In this document: piece by piece, positions 44,164 to 52,953 of the stretch
How the letters are laid out: every line of letters begins with the position of its first letter
How positions within the stretch are numbered: position 1 is the stretch's first letter
NCBI GenBank assembly: GCA_037189585.1
Contig: JBBCJA010000016.1
Coordinates: 1-64,000 of the forward strand
Length of the DNA: 64,000 nucleotides
Direction of reading: 5' to 3'
Source: JAEXNA01 sp037189585
Lineage (GTDB): Bacteria; Vulcanimicrobiota; Xenobia; Xenobiales; JADMJV01
Program-made: the position numbers and the translations under genes
Notes under the pieces: model-generated
Databases searched by the model: none
The model's input: the letters and a program-made list of their open reading frames with translations, nothing else
Told to the model about the DNA's origin: nothing

Positions 44164-45084
44164 ATGAGAATTCTGTTGACGGGTGCGAGTTCTTTCACCG
44201 GATTCTGGTTCGTTCGAGAGCTACGAAAGGCGGGCCACGAGGTCGTTTGCCTTTTTCAAGCCGAATCAGAAGAGAGTTATTCCGACCTGCGGGGACGGCG
44301 GGTTCGAGAGCTTGTTCAAAGTGGACCCGCGGTATTTGGTTGCTCCTTCGGGTCGCCGGAGCTTCTCGATATCGCCTCGCGGGGTTGGGATGTTCTCGCT
44401 CACCACGCCGCTGACGTGACCAACTATCGGAGCATGGACTTCGACGTGGTTCGGGCCTTGAAAAACAACACTCGCAACTTGCGAGAGGTCTTGGCAACCT
44501 TGAAGGCCTCCGGTTGCCGGCGACTCGTTCTGATCGGTTCCGTCTTTGAAGCGGGAGAGGGAGCGGGGAGCGACCTGCTTCCGGCGATTACTGCCCTACG
44601 GACTGAGCAAAGGGCTCACCGCGCAAGTCTTCCGGTACGAGGCGGAGTTGGCCGGGATACACCTGGGAAAATTCGTCATCCCGAACCCCTTCGGGGTCTA
44701 CCAGGAGCCGCGCTTTGTGCAGTATCTTCTGTCCACCTGGGCTCGAGGCGAGGTGGCCAAGGTGGGAACCCCCGATTATGTCCGAGACAACATTCCCGTG
44801 GAACTCCTAGCCTTGGAGTATCGTCGTTTCCTGGAAGCTCTTCCCGACGCACCAGGATTTTCAAAGCTCAATCCTAGCGGCCTGATCGGAACCCAGGGCG
44901 ACTTCGGTCAGCGCGTCGCTCAGGAAATGCGGTCCCCCTGGGCTGGGATTGCCGTTTAGAATTCGCCCAACAGCTCGAGTTCACCGAGCCTCGCATCCGC
45001 ATCAACACCGAAAGCGCCGCTGCTTTCCATCCAGACTGGGACCCGGTTTCCGTCTGGAACGACCTGGCTCGTGACATATCCTAG
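44164..45084 (+). pseudogene. NAD-dependent epimerase/dehydratase, two frameshifts
   Basis: The reading frame opens as an extended SDR sugar epimerase (MRILLTGASSFTGFWFVREL with the G-x-x-G-x-x-G-like loop, then RRLVLIGSVFEAGEG). It loses frame near 44575-44605. The next frame continues with YGLSKGLTAQVFRYEAE (Y-x-x-x-K) and VIPNPFGVYQEPRF until about 44930-44945, where a run of C allows a second shift. The last part, CRLEFAQQLEFTEPRIRINT to NDLARDIS, closes at a stop at 45082-45084. A terminator follows at once. So one gene of about 305 codons is broken twice, by mutation or by sequencing error. Confidence 0.8.
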
Positions 45085-45109
45085 TTTGGGCTAAAAGCCC
45101 GAATTTTTT
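45085..45109 (+). terminator. intrinsic terminator after the epimerase
   Basis: GGGCT-AAA-AGCCC (45088-45100) makes a short stem extended by T:A pairs, followed by six Ts (45104-45109). It lies directly after the restored stop codon of the broken epimerase gene. Confidence 0.65.
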
Positions 45110-45331
45110 GATCTTGATGAGCTTCTAGCCAGGATAGCAACATTAGCACGTTCCACAGTTCATTATGGCGGTCGCGTCCTTGAAGGTGGTTATTGGTCTT
45201 CATCCTCAAGCAGGATGAATCTGAGGGTTTGTTTTTTTTGCTTACAGAAATGCAAGCTGGTTCACAGCGGAGGATGGGATTTCGCGCTATTAATATTGGG
45301 TGGAATTTGCTGAAACCAAAGGGGGGGTGGC
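45110..45331 (+). promoter_or_regulatory. possible attenuated leader of the glycan locus
   Basis: No gene is seen. GGCGGTCGCGTC (45167-45178) matches 10 of 12 bases of the enterobacterial ops element that recruits RfaH. Further on, TTCATCC-TCAAGCA-GGATGAA (45199-45219) forms a 7-bp stem and a run of eight Ts lies at 45232-45239. This could be an antitermination leader, but no RfaH gene is in view and the match may be chance. Confidence 0.3.
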
Positions 45332-46078
45332 TTGAAATCCGACAGCCTCTCCGAGGTTATTTCAATCGGGAATATTCCGTCTTGCCCAGATCGCGTTTCC
45401 TCTGATCGAAAGGCGTATTGGAACAAATTTACCCGAGCTAAGACTGAGATTCCCTGCCCGGGTGGCTGTGGCGGGAACGCCACGGTGGAATCGCCAATGA
45501 CGGTGTCCCGAGATGGACGAACCAAGACGGTTCAGATTGCCCATTGTCTGGGAGAATGTCGAACAGAAGTCAGGTCGAGAATGGGTAAAGCGCGTATGGT
45601 TCCGGCACAGTTTGAGATCTTGGTGGATGAAGCGGCTTCCTCGGGTCCGGAATCCGATGAGAACGAATTGGCCGAGCTGCTGAAGTCCGCCCTTTCCGTG
45701 TCGGGTATTCGGCAGGTCCAGGCAGCCTCTCAAATAGGTTGTTCTCAGAGCGTCATCAGCAAAATCCTTCATGGCTATCCGATTGCCGAGAAGACCGCGG
45801 AAGCGACCAAAGAATGGGCTACCAAAGTTTTATCTGGCGGGATGACTCCTTGTGAATCCCTCCATGAGGAGGAGCGAGAAATTCAGACCTTCTATGAGGG
45901 GGAGCCAACAGTGGAGATGATACCACGAAAGACTGACATGTCACCCTACGAGACCGTGATACGCCGTCTGCTGGAAGAAGTCGCGCAGAAAAGGCTTGAA
46001 GAATTGGCGGGTGAGGCAGCGCGTGATGTCGTCGTGCGCGTTCATCTGGAGTGGGCCGACCGAGATGGCCAGGCTTGA
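45332..46078 (+). CDS. helix-turn-helix protein with Cys-rich N-terminus, unknown
   Basis: 248 residues from a TTG start behind a G-rich stretch. Residues about 40-75 contain CPGGCGGN and two later Cys, a possible zinc ribbon. Residues about 115-170 (LLKSALSVSGIRQVQAASQIGCSQSVISKILHG) look like an XRE-type helix-turn-helix. The C-terminal third is charged and helical (YETVIRRLLEEVAQKRLEELAGEAA). I do not recognise a family. It lies upstream of a glycosyltransferase gene on the same strand and may regulate the glycan locus. Confidence 0.5.
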   Translation: MKSDSLSEVISIGNIPSCPDRVSSDRKAYWNKFTRAKTEIPCPGGCGGNATVESPMTVSRDGRTKTVQIAHCLGECRTEVRSRMGKARMVPAQFEILVDEAASSGPESDENELAELLKSALSVSGIRQVQAASQIGCSQSVISKILHGYPIAEKTAEATKEWATKVLSGGMTPCESLHEEEREIQTFYEGEPTVEMIPRKTDMSPYETVIRRLLEEVAQKRLEELAGEAARDVVVRVHLEWADRDGQA

Positions 46079-46128
46079 AGGCTTCTTGGAGAAAACTAAG
46101 AAGCTCGGACATTGGCGGAGGGAACATT

Positions 46129-47280
46129 ATGTCAAATGGCAAGAAAATTCTGCTGGTAGCAAATACCGGTTGGTATCTCTACAATTTCAGGCTTCCTCTC
46201 GCAAGGCGCCTGCGAGACGATGGCTTTGAAGTCGTTTTAGTCTCTCCTGAGGATACCTATGTCGAGAGGCTCAAGGCTGAAGGCTTTGAAACAAGAGAGC
46301 TTACCAAGTTAAGCCGTCGAGGCATGAATCCGCTAGCGGAAGTTTTCGCCGTCGTGGAACTGCTCAAGCTCTATCATCGAGAAAAGCCCAGAGCAGTTCA
46401 CCATTTCACCGTGAAGTGTGTGCTTTACGGTACGATCGCCGCCAAGCTCGCGGGAATCAAGTCAGTAGTGAACGCGGTCACCGGGCTTGGCCATATTTTT
46501 CTAGGAAAACGCTGGGTGACCCGCGCGGTTCGTCCGTTTGTACGTTGGCTGTATCGAAAAATCTTGAAGGCGCGTCGAGGGCTGGTGGTTTTTCAAAATC
46601 CGGACGACTTGGAGACCTTTGTTCAAGCCAATCTGGTGGAGCCAGAACGGACTGTTTTGATTCGCAGCTCTGGGGTTTGTGTCAAACAGTTCTGTCCTAG
46701 ACCCAGTAGTCCCGACAGGGACGCATCCGCGGTTCCTGTGGTGCTGTTCGCGGGTAGGCTCCTAGCGGAAAAGGGAATCTACGAGTTTGTCGAGGCCGCC
46801 CGGCTGGTCAAGGGTCGGCGGGCAGTCTGCTTTCAGGTCGCGGGAGAATCGGATCACGGTAATCCTAGTTCCGTGCCCGACGCTACGGTAGAATCATGGA
46901 GGCAGGAGGGAGTCGTGGACCTTCTCGGACAGATCGACGGGATGGCGGATGTTATGGCTATCGCCGACATCGTCGTTCTTCCGTCTTATCGCGAGGGCAC
47001 TCCCAGGGTTCTGTTAGAGGCCGCGGCTATGGGTAAGCCCATTGTGGCTACCAATGTGCCTGGCTGTCGCGAAGTCGTTCAAGATGGCTACAACGGATTG
47101 CTGGTACCAGCCCAAGATGCTCAGGCCCTAGCCAACGCCATAGGTCGCCTGCTTGAGGATACGGCGATGATTCGAACAATGGGCCAGAACGGCCGGCGTA
47201 AGATCGAAGAAGAGTTCGCCGTGGAAAAGGTTGTTCAAAGTACGATCCAGGCCTATGAAAAACTGGGGATCCTGGCCTGA
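46129..47280 (+). CDS. glycosyltransferase family 4 (PglA-like)
   Basis: A 383-residue GT-B enzyme. The N-terminal domain opens with KILLVANTGWYLYNFRLPLARRLRDDGFEV, common in GT4 enzymes that add N-acetylhexosamine to undecaprenyl-linked sugars. The C-terminal domain has VVLFAGRLLAEKGIYEFVEAA and the nucleotide-sugar block LPSYREGTPRVLLEAAAMGKPIVATN with the E-x7-E motif. GGAGGG six bases before the ATG at 46129 sets the start; the frame is open further upstream. Likely an early step in building the repeat unit on its lipid carrier. Confidence 0.88.
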   Translation: MSNGKKILLVANTGWYLYNFRLPLARRLRDDGFEVVLVSPEDTYVERLKAEGFETRELTKLSRRGMNPLAEVFAVVELLKLYHREKPRAVHHFTVKCVLYGTIAAKLAGIKSVVNAVTGLGHIFLGKRWVTRAVRPFVRWLYRKILKARRGLVVFQNPDDLETFVQANLVEPERTVLIRSSGVCVKQFCPRPSSPDRDASAVPVVLFAGRLLAEKGIYEFVEAARLVKGRRAVCFQVAGESDHGNPSSVPDATVESWRQEGVVDLLGQIDGMADVMAIADIVVLPSYREGTPRVLLEAAAMGKPIVATNVPGCREVVQDGYNGLLVPAQDAQALANAIGRLLEDTAMIRTMGQNGRRKIEEEFAVEKVVQSTIQAYEKLGILA

Positions 47281-47327
47281 GTTTCAGCTCCACGGCTCCT
47301 CGAGAGGAACTCGCCAGCCAACAGTGA

Positions 47328-47441
47328 CTCTTCGTAAGCTCAAAGATGGCCGGCTCAAAATTTGCCACGCCTCAATAATCAAGGATGCCGCGCGCGCGAA
47401 CGGACGGTAAGTGTAAGTGGGTGCTCCGTACCAACGACTAC
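47328..47441 (+). pseudogene. decayed IS1634-type transposase fragment
   Basis: The stretch KLKDGRLKICHASI in one frame and a following segment ending in GTGGGTGCTCCGTACCAACG match the transposase at positions about 1366-1470 of this window (KLKDGRLKLCQASI and WVLRTND). Small indels have broken the frame. Only about 115 bp of the element remain. It directly abuts the 3' end of the MauE-redoxin gene. Confidence 0.8.
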
Positions 47442-47444
47442 TGC

Positions 47445-48398
47445 CTACTTACGGGAATGGACGTTGAGTTTTCGTAATGACACACGTAGCAAGGCCTCAA
47501 TCTGCTCGAGCGAGGCAACAGGTGGCTCCACGATTACTCCTGCCGCATCAACCATGATCGCTCCCGGTGTCGCGACACGAAACTTTGACATGTCCTCGGA
47601 CTGAATTTGGTTGAGACTGGAGACGTTTTCTTCGTTGGTAGCAAGAAGCTCTAGGATTGGTAGCTCCTCGCTGAACGTGACGTTCCATCTTTCCAGCGGC
47701 GCCTTAACCGCTTTGCAAGCTGCACAGTTCGCGGAAGTGAAAATCAGCAGGACTCGTTCTTTCTTGGGTAGGCATTCGGCTAACCAACGTCCATCGCGAA
47801 GGCGAACCGCGGGCAGTCTCTGGCCCACTTGGAGTGGTTTGGGCTTTCCGTCGGATTTCGGTCTTTTTAAAACATACAGCCTGACTGCCGCTGAGGCCAC
47901 GATAAGAGCCGAGCTGGCTGCTACTAGAGAGAGTAGATTCGGCGTCAAGGGAAAGACCGGAAGTCTGGCGCAAGCTCCAGCAACGCCTGTGAGAAACAAG
48001 GCCCGTACCAGTGTGGAGCGCCCGACGGGAGCGGAATGAACCGCGCCAAAACAGTGACAAGGGGGGGTTCGCTTTTGCTTGATCAGGCGAGCCAGGGCCA
48101 CACTCATGGCAAGCATTAACAAAACAGCAACGCCACTAGCATAGGAGCTTGTTTGATCGAATATCAGCCCGGCGGCAACGATGAGTTCCAGAGCGCACAG
48201 GCCCACTGCGCTAGAGCGTACGAAGGCGCTCGGTACGCCGAAGTCTCCCATGGCCTGTCGCGATCCGGGCAAATCCAACAACTTGCCAATGCCGGACACC
48301 AGGAACGTTCCTGATAAACTCAATCGAAAAATCAGATTAGCCCACAAAGCAATCTCTTGAGGTTGTCCCTGACCCCAAACGAAGCTTAGAAAATTCAT
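47445..48398 (-). CDS. MauE/DoxX-like membrane protein fused to a redoxin domain
   Basis: About 317 residues. The first 150 carry four membrane helices of the MauE/DoxX type (LIFRLSLSGTFLVSGIGKLLDLPGSRQAM, ALELIVAAGLIFD, VAVLLMLAMSVALARLIKQ) with CHCFG in the last loop. MauE helps make disulfides in methylamine dehydrogenase. After another helix the C-terminal part resembles thioredoxin/AhpC: VLLIFTSANCAACKAVKAPLERW, with C-x-x-C, and VATPGAIMVDAAGVI. I chose the ATG at 48398; a TTG at 48446 would overlap the divergent gene. A probable envelope disulfide-exchange protein, set between two insertion-sequence relics. Confidence 0.65.
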   Translation of the reverse strand: MNFLSFVWGQGQPQEIALWANLIFRLSLSGTFLVSGIGKLLDLPGSRQAMGDFGVPSAFVRSSAVGLCALELIVAAGLIFDQTSSYASGVAVLLMLAMSVALARLIKQKRTPPCHCFGAVHSAPVGRSTLVRALFLTGVAGACARLPVFPLTPNLLSLVAASSALIVASAAVRLYVLKRPKSDGKPKPLQVGQRLPAVRLRDGRWLAECLPKKERVLLIFTSANCAACKAVKAPLERWNVTFSEELPILELLATNEENVSSLNQIQSEDMSKFRVATPGAIMVDAAGVIVEPPVASLEQIEALLRVSLRKLNVHSRK

Positions 48399-48439
48399 AA
48401 GGTGCGAGGTTTCATAGCCTAAGGTGAGAATCCTCGTTC

Positions 48440-49153
48440 GTGTCAAATCTAGTCTGCCTCTCTCAAAGCTTCCAAATAAAGGGTCTTACTTCCCACGACT
48501 TTCAGTGGTTGGCAAAGAGAACCGGCTTTACTGAACAACTGGACTCTCACTTTTCCTCTCCTGCTGGCGTTTTCGAATTCAGCAATGGCAGTGGGCTGTT
48601 CGAGTTGAAGATTGGTGACGCTCTGGTATGCTCGGGCCAGACGTTGGAACTTGCCGCCGAGCTTATTCGTACCAGGGTTTATCAAGCGGTTCAGGCAGCT
48701 TATCCCGAGACCACCTTTCTTCAAGCTGACGTGGTTCGATGGACGAACGATAGGGCGATACTACTTCTGGGGCCTGCTCTTTCCGGCAAGTCGCGTCTCG
48801 CTCAAGCCCTTGTTGCCGCGGGTGGAGAGATGTGGTCGGAATCTTTTGCCGCGGTCTCCAAGGAGTCAACCCTTTTACCCTTTCCTCGACCGGAGTTTCC
48901 GGAACAAGGACTTACGGTAGGAGCCATAGTGATCGCTCCATTCCGACCGAGCTCTCATTGGACCCCGATGGTTCTCTCAGCTGGGGATGCGGTACTGCGA
49001 CTCATTGAAATGCTCGGTGGCCCACAGGCCATGAAGCCCGCCGTGTTACCGCAACTGGCACAGCTGGCGGGGCAGGCTAGCCTAGTAGTGATGGGCGAGC
49101 GAGGCGATTGTGATTCCATCGTGAGTTACCTTCGAGAACATCTACCAGAATAG
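48440..49153 (+). CDS. HprK-like P-loop kinase
   Basis: 237 residues. The C-terminal half has a Walker A GPALSGKSRLAQALVAAGG in the setting of HPr kinase-like domains (AILLLGPALSGKSRLAQAL, then a strand and SKESTLLPFPRPEFP). The N-terminal half has no recognised domain. Proteins with only this kinase domain often sit in clusters for ribosomal peptides or surface glycans; whether they phosphorylate proteins is mostly unknown. GTG start at 48440, only 41 bp from the ATG of the divergent MauE gene, so both must share a promoter region. Confidence 0.65.
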   Translation: MSNLVCLSQSFQIKGLTSHDFQWLAKRTGFTEQLDSHFSSPAGVFEFSNGSGLFELKIGDALVCSGQTLELAAELIRTRVYQAVQAAYPETTFLQADVVRWTNDRAILLLGPALSGKSRLAQALVAAGGEMWSESFAAVSKESTLLPFPRPEFPEQGLTVGAIVIAPFRPSSHWTPMVLSAGDAVLRLIEMLGGPQAMKPAVLPQLAQLAGQASLVVMGERGDCDSIVSYLREHLPE

Positions 49154-49282
49154 ATGGATGTAACTTTTGAGTCGTCTTGCTTTGAATATCTCCACATTGA
49201 TCACGTAGTGGCGCTAGATGGGCGTTGGAGAGGCCAGGAAGGCTACATCAGCCGCACTACGCTAAGCACAGGACGAGAATGA
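49154..49282 (+). CDS. possible 42-residue small protein
   Basis: An open frame starts with ATG directly after the stop of the HprK-like gene and runs 42 codons (it begins MDVTFESSCFEYLHIDH and ends STGRE). No ribosome site is visible, but translation could be coupled. Its last codons run into the IS3-type relic, so it may itself be debris. Unknown; reported because HprK-like genes often accompany short precursor peptides. Confidence 0.2.
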   Translation: MDVTFESSCFEYLHIDHVVALDGRWRGQEGYISRTTLSTGRE

Positions 49283-49458
49283 CCAACTTCGGCGGCAAGC
49301 TCAAGATGTTGAAAAAAGAGAAGCGGCTATGGAACTGAAGCGTGAAAGCTAGTGTGCGTCGCCTCTGTAAGGTTCTCAACGTTTCGGAGAGCGGCTACTC
49401 GGCCACTGGCCGTCGACGCGCGTTGGAGGATACTAGCGAGGGGAGTGCCCCGAGCTAG
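49272..49458 (+). pseudogene. IS3-family transposase relic (OrfA end and OrfB start)
   Basis: One frame (49272 on) reads DENDQLRRQAQDVEKREAAMELKRE, like the coiled-coil C-terminus of an IS3 OrfA. A second frame (49342-49458) reads VKASVRRLCKVLNVSESGYSA, like the N-terminus of OrfB (V-R-R-x-C-x-V-L-x-V-S-x-S-G-Y), and stops after 38 codons. The catalytic DDE core is missing. It lies just upstream of pseG. Confidence 0.7.
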
Positions 49459-49511
49459 CGAACTGATAACTTAAGGACCTAGAAAAGATTGAGTCATTTT
49501 AACATGGCCTC

Positions 49512-50543
49512 ATGCCTAAAGTAGTTTTTCGAGCGGATGCCCGAGTCGATTTGGGTACGGGTCACGTTATGCGTTGCTTGACGCTGGCGAGATATCTCTG
49601 TGCGGACGGCTGGGAAGTGTGCTTCGTGACCGTGGGAGAGTCACTTGGGCTCTGTCCCGATCTAACAGAGTTCCCTGTTACTGTTCTCTCAAAGGAGACG
49701 ACCCTTCAGGAGGAGACCGCCATTCTCCAGGAAGCATCAGCAGCTCTGGTCCTCATAGACCATTACGAACGCGACGCCTCACTCGAATCTCCATTGAGAG
49801 AGGACTCGTATGTCTTCGTCATTGATGACCTTGCCGACCGCCCTCACGATTGCCACGCATTGCTAGACCAAACGCCCGGTCGAGAACCTGCGGACTATGC
49901 TTCGTGGGTTCCTAAGACGTGTATTTTTTGCCTAGGTGGCGACTATGCTTTGCTTCGCCCTGAATTCGCCGACCTGCGAGCCCTAAGTCTTTCCCGTCGA
50001 CAGAGCCTGGACAAGCCTCGAACCGTTCTGGTGACTTGCGGCGGGACGGATCCAAAGGGAGCTAGTTTAGTCGTGCTCGACGCGCTAGCCCAGACTCGCC
50101 ATCACTTCGAGGCGACTTTGGTTCTCCCCCGAGTATCTCCACATTTCGAGAGGGCTCATGAGAAAATTGCGAAGTGGCATCATCCATCCAAGATCATTCT
50201 TGTGGAGAGAACCTCCGACATGGCGAAGATGATGGTCAACGCCGACATCGCCATCGGAGCGGGCGGAACCACAAGTTGGGAGCGTTGCTGTCTCGGTCTC
50301 CCATGTCTGAATCTCAAAGTTGCCGAAAATCAAGCTTTCGTCAATCAGGCTCTCAGAGAGAAAGGGGCCATCATCGATCTTGGGGAGATCGAAAATCTCG
50401 ACAGTCGAGAGATCGCCCGTGAAATTGATGGTCTATATCAAGAGCCCCAACGCCTCCATCAGATGACACTAGCTGCGTCGAAGCAAGTCGACGGACTCGG
50501 GTGTGCCCGAGTCCGTCAGGTCTTGCGCGACTTGCTCTGCTAG
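49512..50543 (+). CDS. pseG: UDP-2,4-diacetamido-2,4,6-trideoxy-beta-L-altropyranose hydrolase PseG
   Basis: Removes UDP from the altrose intermediate in CMP-pseudaminic acid synthesis. 343 residues, GT-B-like fold: FRADARVDLGTGHVMRCLTLARYL at the N-terminus (with the catalytic His in G-x-G-H-V-M-R-C) and VLVTCGGTDPKGASL in the second domain. NADIAIGAGGTTSWERCCLGLPCLNL is the nucleotide-binding block. These are PseG hallmarks. First gene of the pseudaminic acid set here; the order G-I-H-F-C-B follows, all on one strand. Confidence 0.9.
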   Translation: MPKVVFRADARVDLGTGHVMRCLTLARYLCADGWEVCFVTVGESLGLCPDLTEFPVTVLSKETTLQEETAILQEASAALVLIDHYERDASLESPLREDSYVFVIDDLADRPHDCHALLDQTPGREPADYASWVPKTCIFCLGGDYALLRPEFADLRALSLSRRQSLDKPRTVLVTCGGTDPKGASLVVLDALAQTRHHFEATLVLPRVSPHFERAHEKIAKWHHPSKIILVERTSDMAKMMVNADIAIGAGGTTSWERCCLGLPCLNLKVAENQAFVNQALREKGAIIDLGEIENLDSREIAREIDGLYQEPQRLHQMTLAASKQVDGLGCARVRQVLRDLLC

Positions 50544-50588
50544 AGATAATCTTGAAGGCCGAACGCTTCCCGTGGAGTATCAAGGCGC

Positions 50589-51764
50589 GTGCGGATAGAA
50601 ATTCAGGGAAAACCGATCGGCCCCGGCCATCCTTGCTACGTCATTGTCGAGCTTTCTTGTAACCATGAAGGCTCTTTGGAGGAAGCGGAGCGACTCGTCG
50701 ACGCCGCGGCTGAGTGCGGGGCTGATGCAATTAAGCTTCAAACCTACACGCCAGATACTCTGACCCGAGACTTCAAGCACCGGCCGGCCGGAACCATGTG
50801 GGAAGAGCTGGACCTCTACTCTCTCTATAAGAAGGCCTACACCCCGTGGGAGTGGCACGCGCCGCTTCAAGCCAGGAGCCATCGAGCTGGTCTTCATTTC
50901 TTCTCTTCCCCTTTTGACGAAACGGCTGTGGACTTTCTGGTGGACCTGGGAGTGCCAGCTCTCAAAATCGCCAGCTTTGAAGTTGTCGACACGAAACTTC
51001 TACAAAGGGCTGCCACCACCGGACTACCCGTTCTGATGTCTTCGGGAATGACGAGCTATCTTGAGCTAGATGAAGCTGTCCGAACCTTGCGAACAGCGGG
51101 TTGTCGACAGTTGGCTCTGTTTCAATGCAACAGTGGCTATCCTTCATCGTTCGACGACGCCAATCTGCACACCATTCCAGTCATGAGCCGTCTTTTTCAG
51201 GCGCCGGTTGGACTCTCTGACCACATTATCTTCGCTCAAACCAACGACATGAGTACTCCTGTAGCACATGTCTCACCAGTGGAGGCCGTCAGGCATGGCG
51301 CCTCTATGATTGAGGTTCATCTCACCCTTGACCGCGAGAAAGCGCGCCAAAGTCACGAGAAGGGTGAAGGTGGGTTCGACTGGGCCTTCTCTCGAGAGCC
51401 CCACGAGCTTAAGCGCTTCGTCGAGCTGATTCGAAAGTTGGAAAAGAGCGGCTCCTTGGAATATGAGTCGCAGGTAGAAAAAGACTGTGCTCGACGCGCT
51501 GGCGGCCGCGTCACCTTTGAGCCAACTGAGAAAGAGCTAAACAGTAGAAAACTGCGACCGTCACTCTGGGTCACGGAGCCAGTAAAACGAGGCGAGGTTC
51601 TGAAATTCGCGGCGGGCACACGAAAGGGAAATTTTGACTCCCTACGACCTGGTGGCGGCTTGGAGATTCGTTTCACCGATTTCGTGGACGGCAAGAAGGC
51701 GACGAGAGACCTTCAAGTTGGGACACCTTTAGGTTGGGATATGTTGGAGAGCTTACCCCGGTGA
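50589..51764 (+). CDS. pseI: pseudaminic acid synthase PseI
   Basis: Condenses 2,4-diacetamido-2,4,6-trideoxy-altrose with phosphoenolpyruvate. 391 residues: NeuB-type TIM barrel (VIVELSCNHEGSLEEA, ADAIKLQTYTPDTLT, HFFSSPFDETAVDFL, ALKIASFEV, VLMSSGMTS, LFQCNSGYPS, GASMIEVHLTLDR) and a C-terminal SAF/antifreeze-like domain (LWVTEPVKRGEVL to LEIRFTDF). GTG start at 50589 with AAGG close by. Its neighbours show that the product is pseudaminic rather than sialic or legionaminic acid. Overlaps pseH by 4 bp. Confidence 0.92.
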   Translation: MRIEIQGKPIGPGHPCYVIVELSCNHEGSLEEAERLVDAAAECGADAIKLQTYTPDTLTRDFKHRPAGTMWEELDLYSLYKKAYTPWEWHAPLQARSHRAGLHFFSSPFDETAVDFLVDLGVPALKIASFEVVDTKLLQRAATTGLPVLMSSGMTSYLELDEAVRTLRTAGCRQLALFQCNSGYPSSFDDANLHTIPVMSRLFQAPVGLSDHIIFAQTNDMSTPVAHVSPVEAVRHGASMIEVHLTLDREKARQSHEKGEGGFDWAFSREPHELKRFVELIRKLEKSGSLEYESQVEKDCARRAGGRVTFEPTEKELNSRKLRPSLWVTEPVKRGEVLKFAAGTRKGNFDSLRPGGGLEIRFTDFVDGKKATRDLQVGTPLGWDMLESLPR

Positions 51765-52252
51765 GTGCCGGAGCTCTCGCCCTTCGGGCGGCACTTGAGG
51801 CCGACGCGGAAAGCTACTGGCGAATCAACAATCATCCCTCGGTTCGAGCCGTATCGTTTTCCACGGGGAGCATTCCCTGGCCGGCCCACCTTGAATGGTT
51901 CACGAAGTCTCTGAGGGATCCAAATCGCTACCTATTCGCCACCGTCTTGTCTGACCAGGTTATCGCGGTTTCTAGAGTTGACCTCACGGAAGATTGTGGG
52001 GAGATCTCGGTGGCTGTCAACCCTGACTATCACGGTCGTGGGATCGGTCTGTGGACGATTGTGGAAACAGGGAAAGCTTTCTTTCAGACTCGGCCCGAAG
52101 TCGGCTGGATTCGCGCCCTGGTCAAGGCGGACAATCAAGCTTCTCAAAGAGTCTTCGAGAAGGCGGGTTATCAACTGCTCTCGGAGACGTCGATCCACGG
52201 CCAGCTAACTCGGGAGTATAGCCTGACGGCGACAAGCGAGTCCCAGAAGTGA
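51761..52252 (+). CDS. pseH: PseH-like GNAT N-acetyltransferase
   Basis: Transfers acetyl from acetyl-CoA to the 4-amino group of the altrosamine intermediate. 163 residues with a GNAT fold: ALRAALEADAESYWRINNHPSVR at the N-terminus, ISVAVNPDYHGRGIGLWTI as the acetyl-CoA loop (R-G-x-G-L-like) and VKADNQASQRVFEKAGYQ near the end. The GTG at 51761 overlaps the stop of pseI as GTGA; an earlier TTG at 51734 is less likely. It overlaps pseF in the same way. Confidence 0.87.
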   Translation: MSAGALALRAALEADAESYWRINNHPSVRAVSFSTGSIPWPAHLEWFTKSLRDPNRYLFATVLSDQVIAVSRVDLTEDCGEISVAVNPDYHGRGIGLWTIVETGKAFFQTRPEVGWIRALVKADNQASQRVFEKAGYQLLSETSIHGQLTREYSLTATSESQK

Positions 52253-52953
52253 GAAACGTTTGTATCATCACCGCGCGCGGTGGAAGTAAGCGGATCCCCC
52301 GCAAGAACATCAGAGTGTTCGCCGGTCAGCCGATCATCGCTTACCCAATCCAGGCGGCTCTAGCAAGCGAGCTTTTCAAAACCGTCATGGTCTCGACCGA
52401 TGACTCTGAGATCGCCGAGGTAGCGATCTCGCTAGGGGCGCAGGTTCCATTCCTCCGCTCTCCGCACAATTCTGACGACCACGCCACCACAGCCCAGGTC
52501 CTATGGGAAGTTCTGAGCAAGCTCCAAGAGCTCGGCCAAAAGTTCGACCACGCCTGTTGCTGCTATCCAACCTCGCCTTTCATCACGACGGAGAAGCTTC
52601 AGAGAGCGTGTCAGGAGCTGATCGAGTCTGGCGCGGATTGCGTTTTCCCGGTCTGCGAGTATTCGACTCCCGTCCAAAGGGCGCTCACTCTTGACGGTCG
52701 TCATCTCAAGTTCCTATGGCCCGAATACCAGAACGCCCGGTCTCAAGATCTACCTCCAGCTTATTTCGATACCGGTCAGTTCTATTTTTTTAGAACGGAC
52801 CGCTTTGAAGCATCAGGTGCTCTACTGACCGACAACACCGTCGGAATTCCCGTCCCGCGTGAGGAATGCCAGGATATCGACAACGACTCTGACTGGAAGC
52901 TTGCGGAAATGAAGTACCAACTCTGGATGGCGAATTGCGAAAGCCACACATGA
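52249..52953 (+). CDS. pseF: pseudaminic acid cytidylyltransferase PseF
   Basis: Activates pseudaminic acid with CTP to give CMP-Pse, the donor for glycosyltransferases. 234 residues: IITARGGSKRIPRKNIRVFAGQPIIAYPI is the CMP-sugar synthetase signature. MVSTDDSEIAEVA, CYPTSPFITTEKL and TGQFYFFRTDRF follow. GTG at 52249 overlaps the stop of pseH (GTGA). About 130 bp without a gene separate it from pseC. Confidence 0.92.
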   Translation: MRNVCIITARGGSKRIPRKNIRVFAGQPIIAYPIQAALASELFKTVMVSTDDSEIAEVAISLGAQVPFLRSPHNSDDHATTAQVLWEVLSKLQELGQKFDHACCCYPTSPFITTEKLQRACQELIESGADCVFPVCEYSTPVQRALTLDGRHLKFLWPEYQNARSQDLPPAYFDTGQFYFFRTDRFEASGALLTDNTVGIPVPREECQDIDNDSDWKLAEMKYQLWMANCESHT

